From a virus, in IMG/VR virus record IMGVR_UViG_3300044960_000113, positions 120,281 through 184,280 of that record: 64,000 bases of DNA. One strand, 5' to 3'. Below, piece by piece: positions 21,892-30,151 of the stretch; positions within the stretch are counted from its first letter, which is position 1, and each line of letters opens with the position of its first letter. The position numbers were made by a program, and so were the translations under genes. Below the pieces are notes generated by a model. It ran no database searches. It was not told the DNA's origin and was given only the letters and a program-made list of their open reading frames with translations.

Positions 21892-22398
21892 TTAAACCTC
21901 TTCTAATAACCAGAATGATAATTTTTCTGCACCACTTCCGCGTGACCAAAATCCATTATAAAGATAAAACCATGGACCCTCTTCTTTATCGTTTAAATCA
22001 CGAACATATAAATAGGAATGATAACCATATTTATTTTTTGATTGAATATCTTCTAACTCTTTTAACGATTTTGCATTTTTATTTTTTAATAATTCTCTAA
22101 CAGAATCAAATTTTATACCACCTTCACCATATTTTTCATCATCATCTGTTAAACCTAAAATTTCATAAACTTCAGCACCTTGATTATACGCATTATATGT
22201 TGCTAAAACAATCATTCCCTTTTTTAATTCTGAATGTTGTAAAGAACGTACAACTTTATATTCTTTATCATCAACAATAACATTTTCTTTTTTCGATGTT
22301 ACTTCACGTACTTTTTGAATAGTTTTTTTAGATTTTGATGCATGACTTGACAATTCATCAATATTATATACTTCTTTTAAAAGTTCTTTAAGTTTCAT
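21892..22398 (-). CDS. Capsid-targeted protein of unknown function, 168 aa
   Basis: The leader MKLKELLKE/VYN ends in L-K-E. The mature part has a central segment (SELKKGMIVLATYNA) that may form a small beta-barrel. No catalytic motif recognised. AGGAGAT ribosome binding site. Confidence 0.65.
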   Translation of the reverse strand: MKLKELLKEVYNIDELSSHASKSKKTIQKVREVTSKKENVIVDDKEYKVVRSLQHSELKKGMIVLATYNAYNQGAEVYEILGLTDDDEKYGEGGIKFDSVRELLKNKNAKSLKELEDIQSKNKYGYHSYLYVRDLNDKEEGPWFYLYNGFWSRGSGAEKLSFWLLEEV

Positions 22399-22411
22399 TA
22401 TTTAATCTCCT

Positions 22412-22684
22412 TTATTTTTCTGTACGTTCATTAATCCAATCTCTAATTTCTTTTTCTGACATTTTACTAAAATATTTAGTATAAAATTCTTCTGGTGTAC
22501 TATCTCTAGCCTTTTTGACTGAATATGGCATTTCATCTTCTAAATAAAGATATAATTTTTCTTCAGCAGATTCACTTGGTTCAGTCCCATTTGTTAGATA
22601 ATCAAAAATCTCTTTAGCTTCAGCTTTTGTAAATAGCTTAGTTAAATAAGATTCATTAATAAACTGTTTAAATGTTTTTTTCAT
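22412..22684 (-). CDS. Capsid-targeted protein of unknown function, 90 aa
   Basis: The leader MKKTFKQFINE/SY is close to the T4 internal-protein signal and shares KKTFKQFI with the Nudix protein at 19366-19779. The rest is acidic and helical. Confidence 0.65.
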   Translation of the reverse strand: MKKTFKQFINESYLTKLFTKAEAKEIFDYLTNGTEPSESAEEKLYLYLEDEMPYSVKKARDSTPEEFYTKYFSKMSEKEIRDWINERTEK

Positions 22685-22748
22685 TTTGTTTTACCCTACG
22701 TATTAATAAAATATTTAATTTTATTTATTAAAAATGTAAAAAATATTA

Positions 22749-22931
22749 TTAAATATACATATTTTCATCAAAATCATTTAAAATTTGATAAATTTTATCA
22801 TATACATAATCAATATTATTATTGTTAATAATACCTTTATTTATTAAATCATCAACTAAATCTAAAAGATTAAGCTCAAGAAAATTTATTAATGTTTCTG
22901 TTGGTTTTTGATGAAAAATTTCAAATAACAT
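22749..22931 (-). CDS. Hypothetical protein, 60 aa
   Basis: Acidic, Asn/Ile/Leu-rich. The start overlaps the last 11 nt of the cca gene, suggesting coupled translation. Not recognised. Confidence 0.5.
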   Translation of the reverse strand: MLFEIFHQKPTETLINFLELNLLDLVDDLINKGIINNNNIDYVYDKIYQILNDFDENMYI

Positions 22932-23997
22932 ATTTATTTTCCAATATAGTTAACTGTTTATTAAATACAACTTTAGCTTTTTCTGAATTTGGAACATTCT
23001 TAAGAAGCTTTTCATAATTGATATTTTTTAAAAGTATAATCGATTGTTCAATATCTATCATAGCATCTCTAAAAGAAGATGTTATAGCGCAGGCAATCAT
23101 TAAATATTTAAAAGTTAATGATTGCCTTAAAGCACCTATATTTTTAAGAATATCAATTTTTTCTTTTGATAAAAGTCTATCAAAAACAATAATAAAATCA
23201 TGATATTTTTGATAAAGTTCTATTGTTTCTTTAACAGAAGATGGAAATTTTATAATCGTTTCTAGTTTATTGATATCACAGTTTCTAAAAAGAACAGTAC
23301 AAAGTGATTCAATAGGTGCATCTGTTAACATCGCTTTATCTAGTAATTTTTTATCAGTGTCTAATAATTCAAATCCAAAAAGTCGATTAAGAGCACCACA
23401 TTGGTCAAGAATTTCAAGTCCCCAAATCATATCATTTTCAAGAAGTAGTTTTTCTAATTCTTTCCAAACTCTTTCAGGTGTTAGATGATCAAGTTCACCC
23501 ATTGTCACCATACGTGACATTAGAGACATAGTATCAGGATCTACACTGAATCCATAACGAGCAGCAAATCGTGCAACTCTAAGTACACGTAAAGGATCTT
23601 CAGCAAATGCTGCTGATACATGTCTAAGAATACCATCTTTTAGATCTTTTTGACCACCAAATGGGTCAATAATCTCACCGGTATTAGGACAGATAGCCAT
23701 AGCATTGATCGTAAGATCACGCCTAGATAGGTCTTCTTCAAGTGACACATTTTCAGTTGACCAAGAAAATCCATTATAACCTATCCCATTTTTTCGCTCT
23801 CGCCTAGCTAGAGCATATTCTTCTTTAGTTTCAGGGTGAAGATAAACTGGAAAGTCAGTATCAACACGAGTATAACCTTGGGATTCAAGAGTTAAAATAT
23901 CTTGTTCAGTAGCACCAACAATAACCCAATCGCGATCTTTGGAATCAAAACCTAGAAGTTTATCTCTAACGGCTCCACCAACAGAATAAATTTTCAT
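22921..23997 (-). CDS. cca: CCA-adding enzyme (tRNA nucleotidyltransferase)
   Basis: 358 aa. The N-terminal [22 protein letters not shown] (the catalytic D-x-D), [20 protein letters not shown] and GEDPLR-like [19 protein letters not shown] follow E. coli Cca almost stepwise. [15 protein letters not shown] is also shared. The C-terminal HD phosphohydrolase domain of the E. coli enzyme is absent or unrecognisable. It completes or repairs tRNA 3' ends. At least two phage tRNAs here (Asn at 4715, Ser at 14680) lack an encoded CCA. Confidence 0.94.
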   Translation of the reverse strand: MKIYSVGGAVRDKLLGFDSKDRDWVIVGATEQDILTLESQGYTRVDTDFPVYLHPETKEEYALARRERKNGIGYNGFSWSTENVSLEEDLSRRDLTINAMAICPNTGEIIDPFGGQKDLKDGILRHVSAAFAEDPLRVLRVARFAARYGFSVDPDTMSLMSRMVTMGELDHLTPERVWKELEKLLLENDMIWGLEILDQCGALNRLFGFELLDTDKKLLDKAMLTDAPIESLCTVLFRNCDINKLETIIKFPSSVKETIELYQKYHDFIIVFDRLLSKEKIDILKNIGALRQSLTFKYLMIACAITSSFRDAMIDIEQSIILLKNINYEKLLKNVPNSEKAKVVFNKQLTILENKYVI

Positions 23998-23999
23998 TT

Positions 24000-24464
24000 T
24001 TAATGATAACGTCTATTTAACATAACAGCATATAAACATAATTCATTTTTCTGATTGTATAAACTATTTAACCATGTTAATTGTGAAAAAGTTTTTCTTA
24101 TTCCCAATTTTTGCAATTTAAACGTTCCATAAACAACATCACCAACAAATACGGGTTTTAAAAATTTAGCATCTTCAATTGCACAATTTATTTGTGCAGA
24201 AAATGGTGGTAATTCAAGCGTTTCTTTATAAAGATGTGTTAATAAAGCAATTCCTAATAATCCATGCATAACTGGTTTTGATCCAAATGGAGATTCTTTT
24301 TCACATCTTTCTGGATCAATATGTATCCATTGAGTATCATATACAGCAAATGCAAAATCGTTTACAAATTTCTGTGTTATTAGAAATTGTTCACTTTTTC
24401 CTATTTCTTTACCTACATAATTTTTTAATTCTTCATAATCTTTAAATAATATTTTAGTTTTCAA
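24000..24464 (-). CDS. MaoC-like hot-dog dehydratase
   Basis: 154 aa. [20 protein letters not shown] followed by [11 protein letters not shown] is the signature of MaoC/(R)-specific enoyl hydratases (Asp and His catalytic pair). They hydrate enoyl or dehydrate 3-hydroxyacyl thioesters. With FabF and FabI it could supply the dehydration step of fatty acid elongation. It lies two nt downstream of cca on the other side of the start. Confidence 0.85.
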   Translation of the reverse strand: MKTKILFKDYEELKNYVGKEIGKSEQFLITQKFVNDFAFAVYDTQWIHIDPERCEKESPFGSKPVMHGLLGIALLTHLYKETLELPPFSAQINCAIEDAKFLKPVFVGDVVYGTFKLQKLGIRKTFSQLTWLNSLYNQKNELCLYAVMLNRRYH

Positions 24465-24513
24465 ATTATGCTACCTCATTTTTTAATTTTATTTATTCAT
24501 TAATAATATTAAT

Positions 24514-24543
24514 GTTATATCATACTTTTAGTTCATTAATAAA
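24514..24543 (-). promoter_or_regulatory. Possible promoter upstream of the MaoC/cca genes
   Basis: A TATAAC -10 box with TGA before it and an AT-rich -35 (TTATTA) at 17 nt. Weaker than the other copies. Confidence 0.4.
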
Positions 24544-24581
24544 CATTTTTATATCAACATGATTATTCAGATATTTTCTCC

Positions 24582-25139
24582 TTAGTGATTATTTATCATT
24601 AATGCATTCCCACGTTTTATCATATCATCAAATATTCCGCCGTGTTCCATAATAGTTTCAAATTCACCATTATTATCACTATAATTTAAAACGTAAATAT
24701 CACAATCTGAATTATGTTTTAAAAATATATCATAAATTTTACTATTAAATTCATCTCTATCCTTTTCAAATTTATCTAAAATATTTTTAAATTCCTCAAC
24801 TGGCAATTTGTATAAATCATCTGTAATTGTTGGAGGTGAGCCAACATCTTTAAAAAGAATGTTATTTTTATAATACAATCCATTTAAAGATTCTTTAATC
24901 ATTTTTTCGTTATTTTTATCTTTTTCGGCCAACTTTAAATCATCTAAAACTCTTATAGCTACATCAATAGCATTTACGCTATTTTCAGAATAATAATTAA
25001 ATTTTAAATTATTATGATCCTTAACATCTGGCCACAACATAAAAATAACATTTTCTACATTTAATTCCATGTTTTTAGGAACAGCAACTATAAAACTAGA
25101 ACTAGAACTATTACTAACAAAACCCATTCTAATCTTCAT
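24582..25139 (-). CDS. SNSSSSSF-motif protein, 185 aa
   Basis: Begins MKIRMGFVSNSSSSSFIV, an N-terminal motif seen in many uncharacterised bacterial and phage proteins. The rest is unrelated to its neighbour at 25190-25660, which has the same start. The motif may be a signal or a modification site. Its function is not known to me. Confidence 0.65.
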   Translation of the reverse strand: MKIRMGFVSNSSSSSFIVAVPKNMELNVENVIFMLWPDVKDHNNLKFNYYSENSVNAIDVAIRVLDDLKLAEKDKNNEKMIKESLNGLYYKNNILFKDVGSPPTITDDLYKLPVEEFKNILDKFEKDRDEFNSKIYDIFLKHNSDCDIYVLNYSDNNGEFETIMEHGGIFDDMIKRGNALMINNH

Positions 25140-25189
25140 TAGACATCTCTCCTATTTTAACAATGTTTGTTAAATATTCTATCATTAGA

Positions 25190-25660
25190 TTAATGATTAT
25201 CATTGTCATTATGTATAAATGACTTATCATTAAATAAAAATGATTTTAGATGTTCATTACTATCAAACATTTCTGTATTCATATCTTCAGTTGCATTTGA
25301 TTGATGATCTATATAACTATATATAAGGCCTGATTGTTCATCATCATGAATACTAATTTTCCAAATAATACCTTTAGCACCTGTATATTCTTTAAGTACA
25401 TTTTCTAACATCTGTACTCTTTGATCACTAAGTTCTCCTGAATACAATGCTTGTAAATATGAAAATATTACTTTACTTCCAACATCATTATATATTTTCT
25501 CTTGCCAACCAAATTCTGTTTCACCAAAGTCATCATCGACGACAATATGATCTCCATCCCATTTAAAAATTTTTGGATTAAAATTGTCTATTTTATCAGA
25601 ATTGATAACAATAAAACTTGATGATGAACTATTGCTCACAAATCCTGCTCTGATTTTCAT
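25190..25660 (-). CDS. SNSSSSSF-motif protein, 156 aa
   Basis: Begins MKIRAGFVSNSSSSSFIV like the following gene, then diverges into an acidic domain ending in Asn/Asp/His. AAGGAG ribosome binding site. Function unknown. Confidence 0.65.
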   Translation of the reverse strand: MKIRAGFVSNSSSSSFIVINSDKIDNFNPKIFKWDGDHIVVDDDFGETEFGWQEKIYNDVGSKVIFSYLQALYSGELSDQRVQMLENVLKEYTGAKGIIWKISIHDDEQSGLIYSYIDHQSNATEDMNTEMFDSNEHLKSFLFNDKSFIHNDNDNH

Positions 25661-25727
25661 TTTTAATTTCTCCTTATTAATATTCTAGTACAATATCATA
25701 TATTAAGTATATTTTTCATGCTTGTTA

Positions 25728-25784
25728 TCATTTTTCTTCTTCAATATGCCAATCTTTCAGGAAGATTCGTTCGTATACTTTCAT
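25728..25784 (-). CDS. Possible 18-aa peptide after a radical SAM gene
   Basis: MKVYERIFLKDWHIEEEK, preceded by GAGAGGAT and starting 30 nt after the radical SAM stop. It could be a substrate peptide or chance. No leader/core pattern can be proved from so short a sequence. Confidence 0.3.
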   Translation of the reverse strand: MKVYERIFLKDWHIEEEK

Positions 25785-25813
25785 TGTGTATCCTCTCTGT
25801 TTGTGGCTCCGTG

Positions 25814-26968
25814 TCATTTAGCTCTAAATTCAATTCTTTGTTCGGCTTTAATTTCTCTAATTTGATGATATGTTGTATTAGATGCATTACCGATATCAGA
25901 ATTATACAAATCATAAACTGGACACAAACGACAATCGTTGCAAATATGTGAATTGTCTTGTTTGATTAATTTATCCCTAAATTTACGTGTCTCATTTGCC
26001 ATCCAAACATCTTTGACAAAATCTTCTGCTTCAAGTACGTTAATACCTTCCCAACCTGGTTGATCTTCAGTAAATGAACAATGCCAATACACTCCATCTA
26101 CGTTAATATAGCTTGAGAACAATCCACTTTCACATGACTCAACCATTTGGACATACTTATCAAAATTCTTATCATACTTCATTGCTTGTAGAAAAATTGG
26201 AGCAGAACATGAATCGAAACCAATCTGTACTCCCATATCTAATGCATGATCAATTAAACCTTTATATTTTGCAACGTCTTTAACAATGTTCATTCCATTA
26301 CGTTTACCTTTTGGTTTAAGAGTTAGGAACATTACTGCTTTTAGATGATTTTTAAGTCGTTCATCATTAGCAGCATCTTCAATTAGGTGATGACATTTTT
26401 CTAATGTTTCTTCAGCAACAACTTGGTGAATATTACATTGAACAATACCTGCTTCATTCAGTTTAGCAATTGCGTTATAACAAACATCCTTATCATGATA
26501 TAAACTAACAGCAATTCCACCACAATATTTAGCAAGGATAGAAACCCATTCATCTGTCAAACCATAACCATTAATAGTAATATTTGGAATAATTCCATTT
26601 TCTCTACAATATTCAAACATCTTAACAAGATCAGGACAACTATCCATATCACCAATACCAAATGCAATTTGCGTCAATGTCTTTGGCATTTTATCTAAAA
26701 TAGATTTAAATGTTTCAAAAGACATGTACTCACCCTTTGGGGTATTTGATTTATAACAATGTTTACATGGACCTTGATCTGTACCAGAGCAGACCGTGGA
26801 TACTTCTAGATCTAGGATTTCCGGACCAAATGGAGACCATTTTGGATCATCATCAAACGTTTTACCCCAACGTGCAAAATAACCTGACACTTTATTAAAT
26901 CTAAAGTTATAATCGTCAGAGATAAGACTCTTAATGGTATCATTCTCAAAAATTTTAGCAGTTTTCAT
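25814..26968 (-). CDS. Radical SAM protein with SPASM-like C-terminus
   Basis: 384 aa. The cluster-binding cysteines are in VCSGTDQGPCKHCYKS (C-x7-C-x2-C, a wider spacing than the usual C-x3-C-x2-C). GIGDMDSCPDL and the TIM-barrel strands follow. The C-terminal CSAPIF, CESG, CSFTED, ICNDCRLCPVYD suggests extra Fe-S binding, as in SPASM proteins that modify peptides. The substrate is unknown. GC content is slightly raised. Confidence 0.85.
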   Translation of the reverse strand: MKTAKIFENDTIKSLISDDYNFRFNKVSGYFARWGKTFDDDPKWSPFGPEILDLEVSTVCSGTDQGPCKHCYKSNTPKGEYMSFETFKSILDKMPKTLTQIAFGIGDMDSCPDLVKMFEYCRENGIIPNITINGYGLTDEWVSILAKYCGGIAVSLYHDKDVCYNAIAKLNEAGIVQCNIHQVVAEETLEKCHHLIEDAANDERLKNHLKAVMFLTLKPKGKRNGMNIVKDVAKYKGLIDHALDMGVQIGFDSCSAPIFLQAMKYDKNFDKYVQMVESCESGLFSSYINVDGVYWHCSFTEDQPGWEGINVLEAEDFVKDVWMANETRKFRDKLIKQDNSHICNDCRLCPVYDLYNSDIGNASNTTYHQIREIKAEQRIEFRAK

Positions 26969-26970
26969 TT

Positions 26971-27303
26971 TTATTTTGATTTTATCATTACTTTATCAAT
27001 AGAAGCTTTAATAGCAGAATCAATAACAGCATCGACTGCTACACGTTCAGATTCATCAAAAAGTTTTTGATCTATAAATTTTGATTCAGATGGGTCATCT
27101 CCATCAATAAATTCATAACCTTTACGTATAACTAAACGAACACGTTTTTTTCCAGATAATGGCATTTTCTCATGTCGTACTTGTAATCGATTTCTCAACC
27201 AAGCATATCGTAATGCATGTTGTTTATACAAATTCAATAATTGCCATAATTCTTCTAATTCTTGAATATATTGCGATTCAGTTCTAAAATCCATTTTTCT
27301 CAA
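26971..27303 (-). CDS. Hypothetical protein, 110 aa
   Basis: Basic helical protein. The start overlaps the previous gene by 20 nt and the stop lies 2 nt before the radical SAM start, so the three are likely one operon. Not recognised. Confidence 0.55.
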   Translation of the reverse strand: MRKMDFRTESQYIQELEELWQLLNLYKQHALRYAWLRNRLQVRHEKMPLSGKKRVRLVIRKGYEFIDGDDPSESKFIDQKLFDESERVAVDAVIDSAIKASIDKVMIKSK

Positions 27304-27556
27304 TCCTATTAACTCTTTCTAAAAATGTGTCTTCACCTGTGTCACCAGAATAAAGCCACTCCACTTCTTTCATTAGAGAAGAAATACGTCTTGCATCTTT
27401 TAAAATTTCATTCAGTTTATTGATAACTTCATCTGAATAATCATAATACGTTTCACCCCATTCATTTGCTGTTTTTCTATTTTCTATTTTCAATTCCAAC
27501 TCATCAGCAAATCTAGACACATACATATATGCATAATCAAATACACCACCACTCAT
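27284..27556 (-). CDS. Conserved phage protein, 90 aa (MSGGVFDYAY family)
   Basis: The start MSGGVFDYAYMYVSRFADEL and the C-terminal DARRISSLMKEVEWLYSGDT followed by F-x-x-R define a family found in many phages and prophages. Helical, function unknown. Confidence 0.65.
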   Translation of the reverse strand: MSGGVFDYAYMYVSRFADELELKIENRKTANEWGETYYDYSDEVINKLNEILKDARRISSLMKEVEWLYSGDTGEDTFLERVNRIEKNGF

Positions 27557-27577
27557 AATATATCTCCTTCAATAATT

Positions 27578-27820
27578 TTAATTTTCTTTAATAACTTTTT
27601 CAATTTTATTTAAAATACGTGATTTAATTCTATAACTAATCATATCTGAAACAATATCTAATATAGTTCCTATTTTCTGAAAATCATTAAAGTTTTCTAA
27701 CTTAAAACTAAATTCTTGACTATTTACTACAAACGTAGCAATACCAGATAAATCATTTGGATCTGAAGATCCTTTCCATGATTCTTTAACTAATTCTCTA
27801 TTAATAGGTATATGTTTCAT
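27578..27820 (-). CDS. Hypothetical protein, 80 aa
   Basis: Starts MKHIPINRELVKESWKGSSD. A short beta-rich N-terminal half is followed by a helix. Possibly ancillary to the operon below. Not recognised. Confidence 0.5.
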   Translation of the reverse strand: MKHIPINRELVKESWKGSSDPNDLSGIATFVVNSQEFSFKLENFNDFQKIGTILDIVSDMISYRIKSRILNKIEKVIKEN

Positions 27821-27822
27821 AA

Positions 27823-27990
27823 TTATACAAACTCCAACAAATCAAAAATATAATCTGGTTCTAAACCAAATTCTTCATAAAGAAGCTCTTCTGGATCAGA
27901 CATATCTTTTGTTGCATCTTTGATCCACTGAATGACTTCCTGCTCTGTCATATCTTCACGTTTCATTAATACTCGTACCATATTATTCAT
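27823..27990 (-). CDS. Hypothetical acidic protein, 55 aa
   Basis: MNNMVRVLMKREDMTEQEVI followed by a Glu/Asp-rich helix ending DYIFDLLEFV. GGAGG lies 6 nt before the ATG. It ends 2 nt before the 80-aa gene. Too short for standard ORF cut-offs but a convincing gene. Confidence 0.6.
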   Translation of the reverse strand: MNNMVRVLMKREDMTEQEVIQWIKDATKDMSDPEELLYEEFGLEPDYIFDLLEFV

Positions 27991-28082
27991 TATTTCCTCC
28001 ATTCGTAAACTTCACACATTCCATATTCACCTTCAAATTATCTCCAATGTAGATTATTTCCCATTATATCTTCCTTTGTGTT

Positions 28083-28157
28083 TGGTGGGCCCTCTCGGAT
28101 TTGAACCGACATATTTCGAATTATGAGTTCGGTATTTTATCATTAAATTGCAAACCC
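28083..28157 (-). tRNA. tRNA-Met(CAU), chimeric, overlapping an endonuclease gene
   Basis: The 3' part is canonical: anticodon loop CTCATAA, T-loop TTCAAAT, acceptor AGGGCCC, A73, CCA. The 5' part lies inside the 3' end of the endonuclease gene: GGGTTTG pairs with AGGGCCC through G-U pairs except at position 7, and ATTT/AAAT makes a poor D-stem without GG. A better 5' half for this tRNA lies stranded at 28830-28864. Confidence 0.7.
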
Positions 28158-28789
28158 GCATATGTTCCATTTCGTATTTCGGCGATTTCTTTTTTCTTAA
28201 TAACTATTAATTTTCTTGGAAATTGTTGCCATTTTGCTCTATCTCTGTCTGTTTCGTATCCTTTAACCTCAATAAATACATCCAATTGTGGTAAATAAAA
28301 ATCTGGATAGTACTGTCTAATTCCATTCCATTCATATTCAAATGAATTAAAACACCTTTCTATAATTATAGATTTATTTAAGCAATATTCATAAAACTCA
28401 AGTTCCCATTTTCCAATAAATTTTAAACCATATTTTGTTATTTGTTTTGCTCTTCCTCTATTAGAAGATGTGTATGATTCTGGATTATTTTTAACAGCCA
28501 ACTTCATTGCCCTAGAATGTTGTTCTCTAAGAGCTTTTGTCCATATTCTATTTTTTCCACTTTTACCCATCTTTGCTCTTGATTCATCACTAATGAAAAC
28601 AGGAATTCCAGTTTCTTTAGCTTTTGTGAATTGATTAGAACCATGTCCTTTTCTAGAATGCATACTTTCATACCATTTATCACTTGGTCTTGGTACTTGT
28701 CTATTAGGATTATTTTTACAACGTCTCTCATGATTTTTTAGTGAATTAGAATTCTTACATTCTTTATAACAAAAATTACATAATAGCAT
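28121..28789 (-). CDS. Homing-type endonuclease (zinc finger plus Vsr/PD-(D/E)XK-like)
   Basis: 222 aa. Residues 1-25 form a C2H2-like finger (LLCNFCYKECK, HERRC). The middle DESRAKMGKSGKNRIWTK resembles the NUMOD3 DNA-binding module. The C-terminal YYPDFYLPQLDVFIEVKGYE supplies the D...E-x-K catalytic residues. It lies exactly between two tRNA parts, as expected for a free-standing mobile endonuclease that entered a tRNA gene. AAGGAGGG ribosome binding site. Confidence 0.8.
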   Translation of the reverse strand: MLLCNFCYKECKNSNSLKNHERRCKNNPNRQVPRPSDKWYESMHSRKGHGSNQFTKAKETGIPVFISDESRAKMGKSGKNRIWTKALREQHSRAMKLAVKNNPESYTSSNRGRAKQITKYGLKFIGKWELEFYEYCLNKSIIIERCFNSFEYEWNGIRQYYPDFYLPQLDVFIEVKGYETDRDRAKWQQFPRKLIVIKKKEIAEIRNGTYAGLQFNDKIPNS

Positions 28790-28829
28790 AATATCTACCC
28801 TCCTTTTATATGCTATTTATAATTATATA

Positions 28830-28864
28830 GGAGTCCGCCGCTCTCACCGCTGAGCTAAAGACCC
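28830..28864 (-). pseudogene. Stranded 5' half of a tRNA
   Basis: GGGTCTTTAGCTCAGCGGTG with D-stem GAGC and the 5' anticodon strand GGCGGACT, then non-tRNA sequence. Its acceptor GGGTCTT pairs fully (with G-U) to AGGGCCC of the tRNA at 28083-28157, so both came from one gene split by the endonuclease. Confidence 0.75.
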
Positions 28865-28870
28865 ATTTAT

Positions 28871-29059
28871 TTATCGTTTAGTAATATTTAAATATGCATT
28901 AATTGGAAATAGAATCATTATCAATATTATAACCCCAATTGTATACCAATCTGCTTTATAAAGTTCGTTGCACCCCATCAATTGGCACCAATTTGTGTTA
29001 AATATAAAGCCTAGAATGAAACAAAAAATACACGATACATAAAAATATAAAAATCTCAT
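28871..29059 (-). CDS. Two-TM membrane protein, 62 aa
   Basis: Hydrophobic segments at about residues 3-20 and 40-56 flank a short polar loop with two Cys. Function unknown. Confidence 0.55.
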   Translation of the reverse strand: MRFLYFYVSCIFCFILGFIFNTNWCQLMGCNELYKADWYTIGVIILIMILFPINAYLNITKR

Positions 29060-29076
29060 TTTATAATTACCTATTA

Positions 29077-29262
29077 TTAATGTTTTATTATATCATAAAT
29101 ATCAAATAATATTTTAGTTAATGCCTTATCAGAAAATTGTCGTTTTAAAGAATGAAATCCAGTATGTTGCATACATCTTTCAGATAGCTCGTTCTTAAAC
29201 AACATATAGCAATGTCCACCATCTGGATTTTTCTTATGATTACAAGTTTTGCAAGTATTCAT
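29077..29262 (-). CDS. Cys-rich small protein, 61 aa
   Basis: MNTCKTCNHKKNPDGGHCYM and a later ERCMQH suggest a zinc knuckle (C-x2-C, C, C/H). Family not recognised. Confidence 0.5.
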   Translation of the reverse strand: MNTCKTCNHKKNPDGGHCYMLFKNELSERCMQHTGFHSLKRQFSDKALTKILFDIYDIIKH

Positions 29263-29348
29263 ATTACTGTGTCAGTTTAAAGAATTTGAATAGCTAATAG
29301 TTGTAATGGTGTTCACCGTTTATCCAATTTATTCTAAATCATCTATAA

Positions 29349-29660
29349 TTAATATTTTACCTTTTTAAAAATTTGAATTCTTTGTTTAAGTTCTTTAATC
29401 GATTCTCTTATTGGAGTATGTGCACCTTCATCATATTTAGGATTGCAATTATAAATTACATGTGAACAATTACGATCTCTCATTATAATTTCTTTTGCTT
29501 CATTATCAATCTCTAATTGCTGATGAACATTAATTATTTCGCCATCCAAAGCAGCAACATATTGTTCATCTATAAGAATAGGATTAATTTTAGTTTCGAC
29601 AAATTTTTTAACTGCTTGCCAACGCTTTTCGTATTTCTTACTGAGATCAATAGATGACAT
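29349..29660 (-). CDS. Hypothetical protein, 103 aa
   Basis: Charged helical protein beginning MSSIDLSKKYEKRW. Not recognised. Confidence 0.5.
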   Translation of the reverse strand: MSSIDLSKKYEKRWQAVKKFVETKINPILIDEQYVAALDGEIINVHQQLEIDNEAKEIIMRDRNCSHVIYNCNPKYDEGAHTPIRESIKELKQRIQIFKKVKY

Positions 29661-29674
29661 TTTAATTCTCCAAT

Positions 29675-29893
29675 TTATCTATTATACCAAACTATATGAA
29701 AGATATTTTCAGATTTACATTTTTGTAAACATTCTTTCCAGTTTGATGGTAAAACTTTTCCAAACTTTTTATCATTTTTAATAAATTCTCCATAACCATC
29801 ATCATCTGTAATGGCTCCACACATAATTAAATTATGGAAATCTTCTATTGTATAGATTTCATCTTCGTATTCATATTCGTATTCGTTTATCAT
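29675..29893 (-). CDS. Hypothetical protein, 72 aa
   Basis: Very acidic, Tyr-rich N-terminus (MINEYEYEYEDEIYTIEDFH), 14 nt upstream of the 103-aa gene. Not recognised. DNA-mimic proteins have such composition, but that is speculation. Confidence 0.5.
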   Translation of the reverse strand: MINEYEYEYEDEIYTIEDFHNLIMCGAITDDDGYGEFIKNDKKFGKVLPSNWKECLQKCKSENIFHIVWYNR

Positions 29894-29917
29894 AATTTTA
29901 TATTCCGTTTCAATTAT

Positions 29918-29994
29918 TGGCCTGCCCAGAGGGATTCGAACCCCCGACCAATAGCTTAGAAGGCTATTGCTCTTCCGGACTGAGCTATGGGCAG
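29918..29994 (-). tRNA. tRNA-Arg(UCU)
   Basis: Canonical cloverleaf with a D-arm: acceptor CTGCCCA/TGGGCAG, anticodon loop CTTCTAA, T-loop TTCGAAT, G73, CCA encoded. Confidence 0.95.
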
Positions 29995-30020
29995 AATATT
30001 ATTAAACACTTTTGCTATAA

Positions 30021-30045
30021 CAGCAATTAAGTTTTTTAATTGCTG
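30021..30045. terminator. Hairpin over the stop of the 37-aa gene
   Basis: CAGCAATTAA/TTAATTGCTG, ten pairs. No long T-run follows on the minus strand, so termination efficiency is uncertain. Confidence 0.4.
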
Positions 30046-30149
30046 TCATCATTTTTTTCCTTAAAAAGATCATTAATTAATAAAGAAATTGTTGGTGCAA
30101 CCATAAAACCAATAATCAAAATTGTAATTACATCAACATTTTCTAACAT
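30036..30149 (-). CDS. Single-TM small protein, 37 aa
   Basis: MLENVDVITILIIGFMVAPT then a charged tail. One membrane segment at residues 6-25. Directly follows the glycine-zipper gene. Confidence 0.5.
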   Translation of the reverse strand: MLENVDVITILIIGFMVAPTISLLINDLFKEKNDDSN

Positions 30150-30151
30150 TT

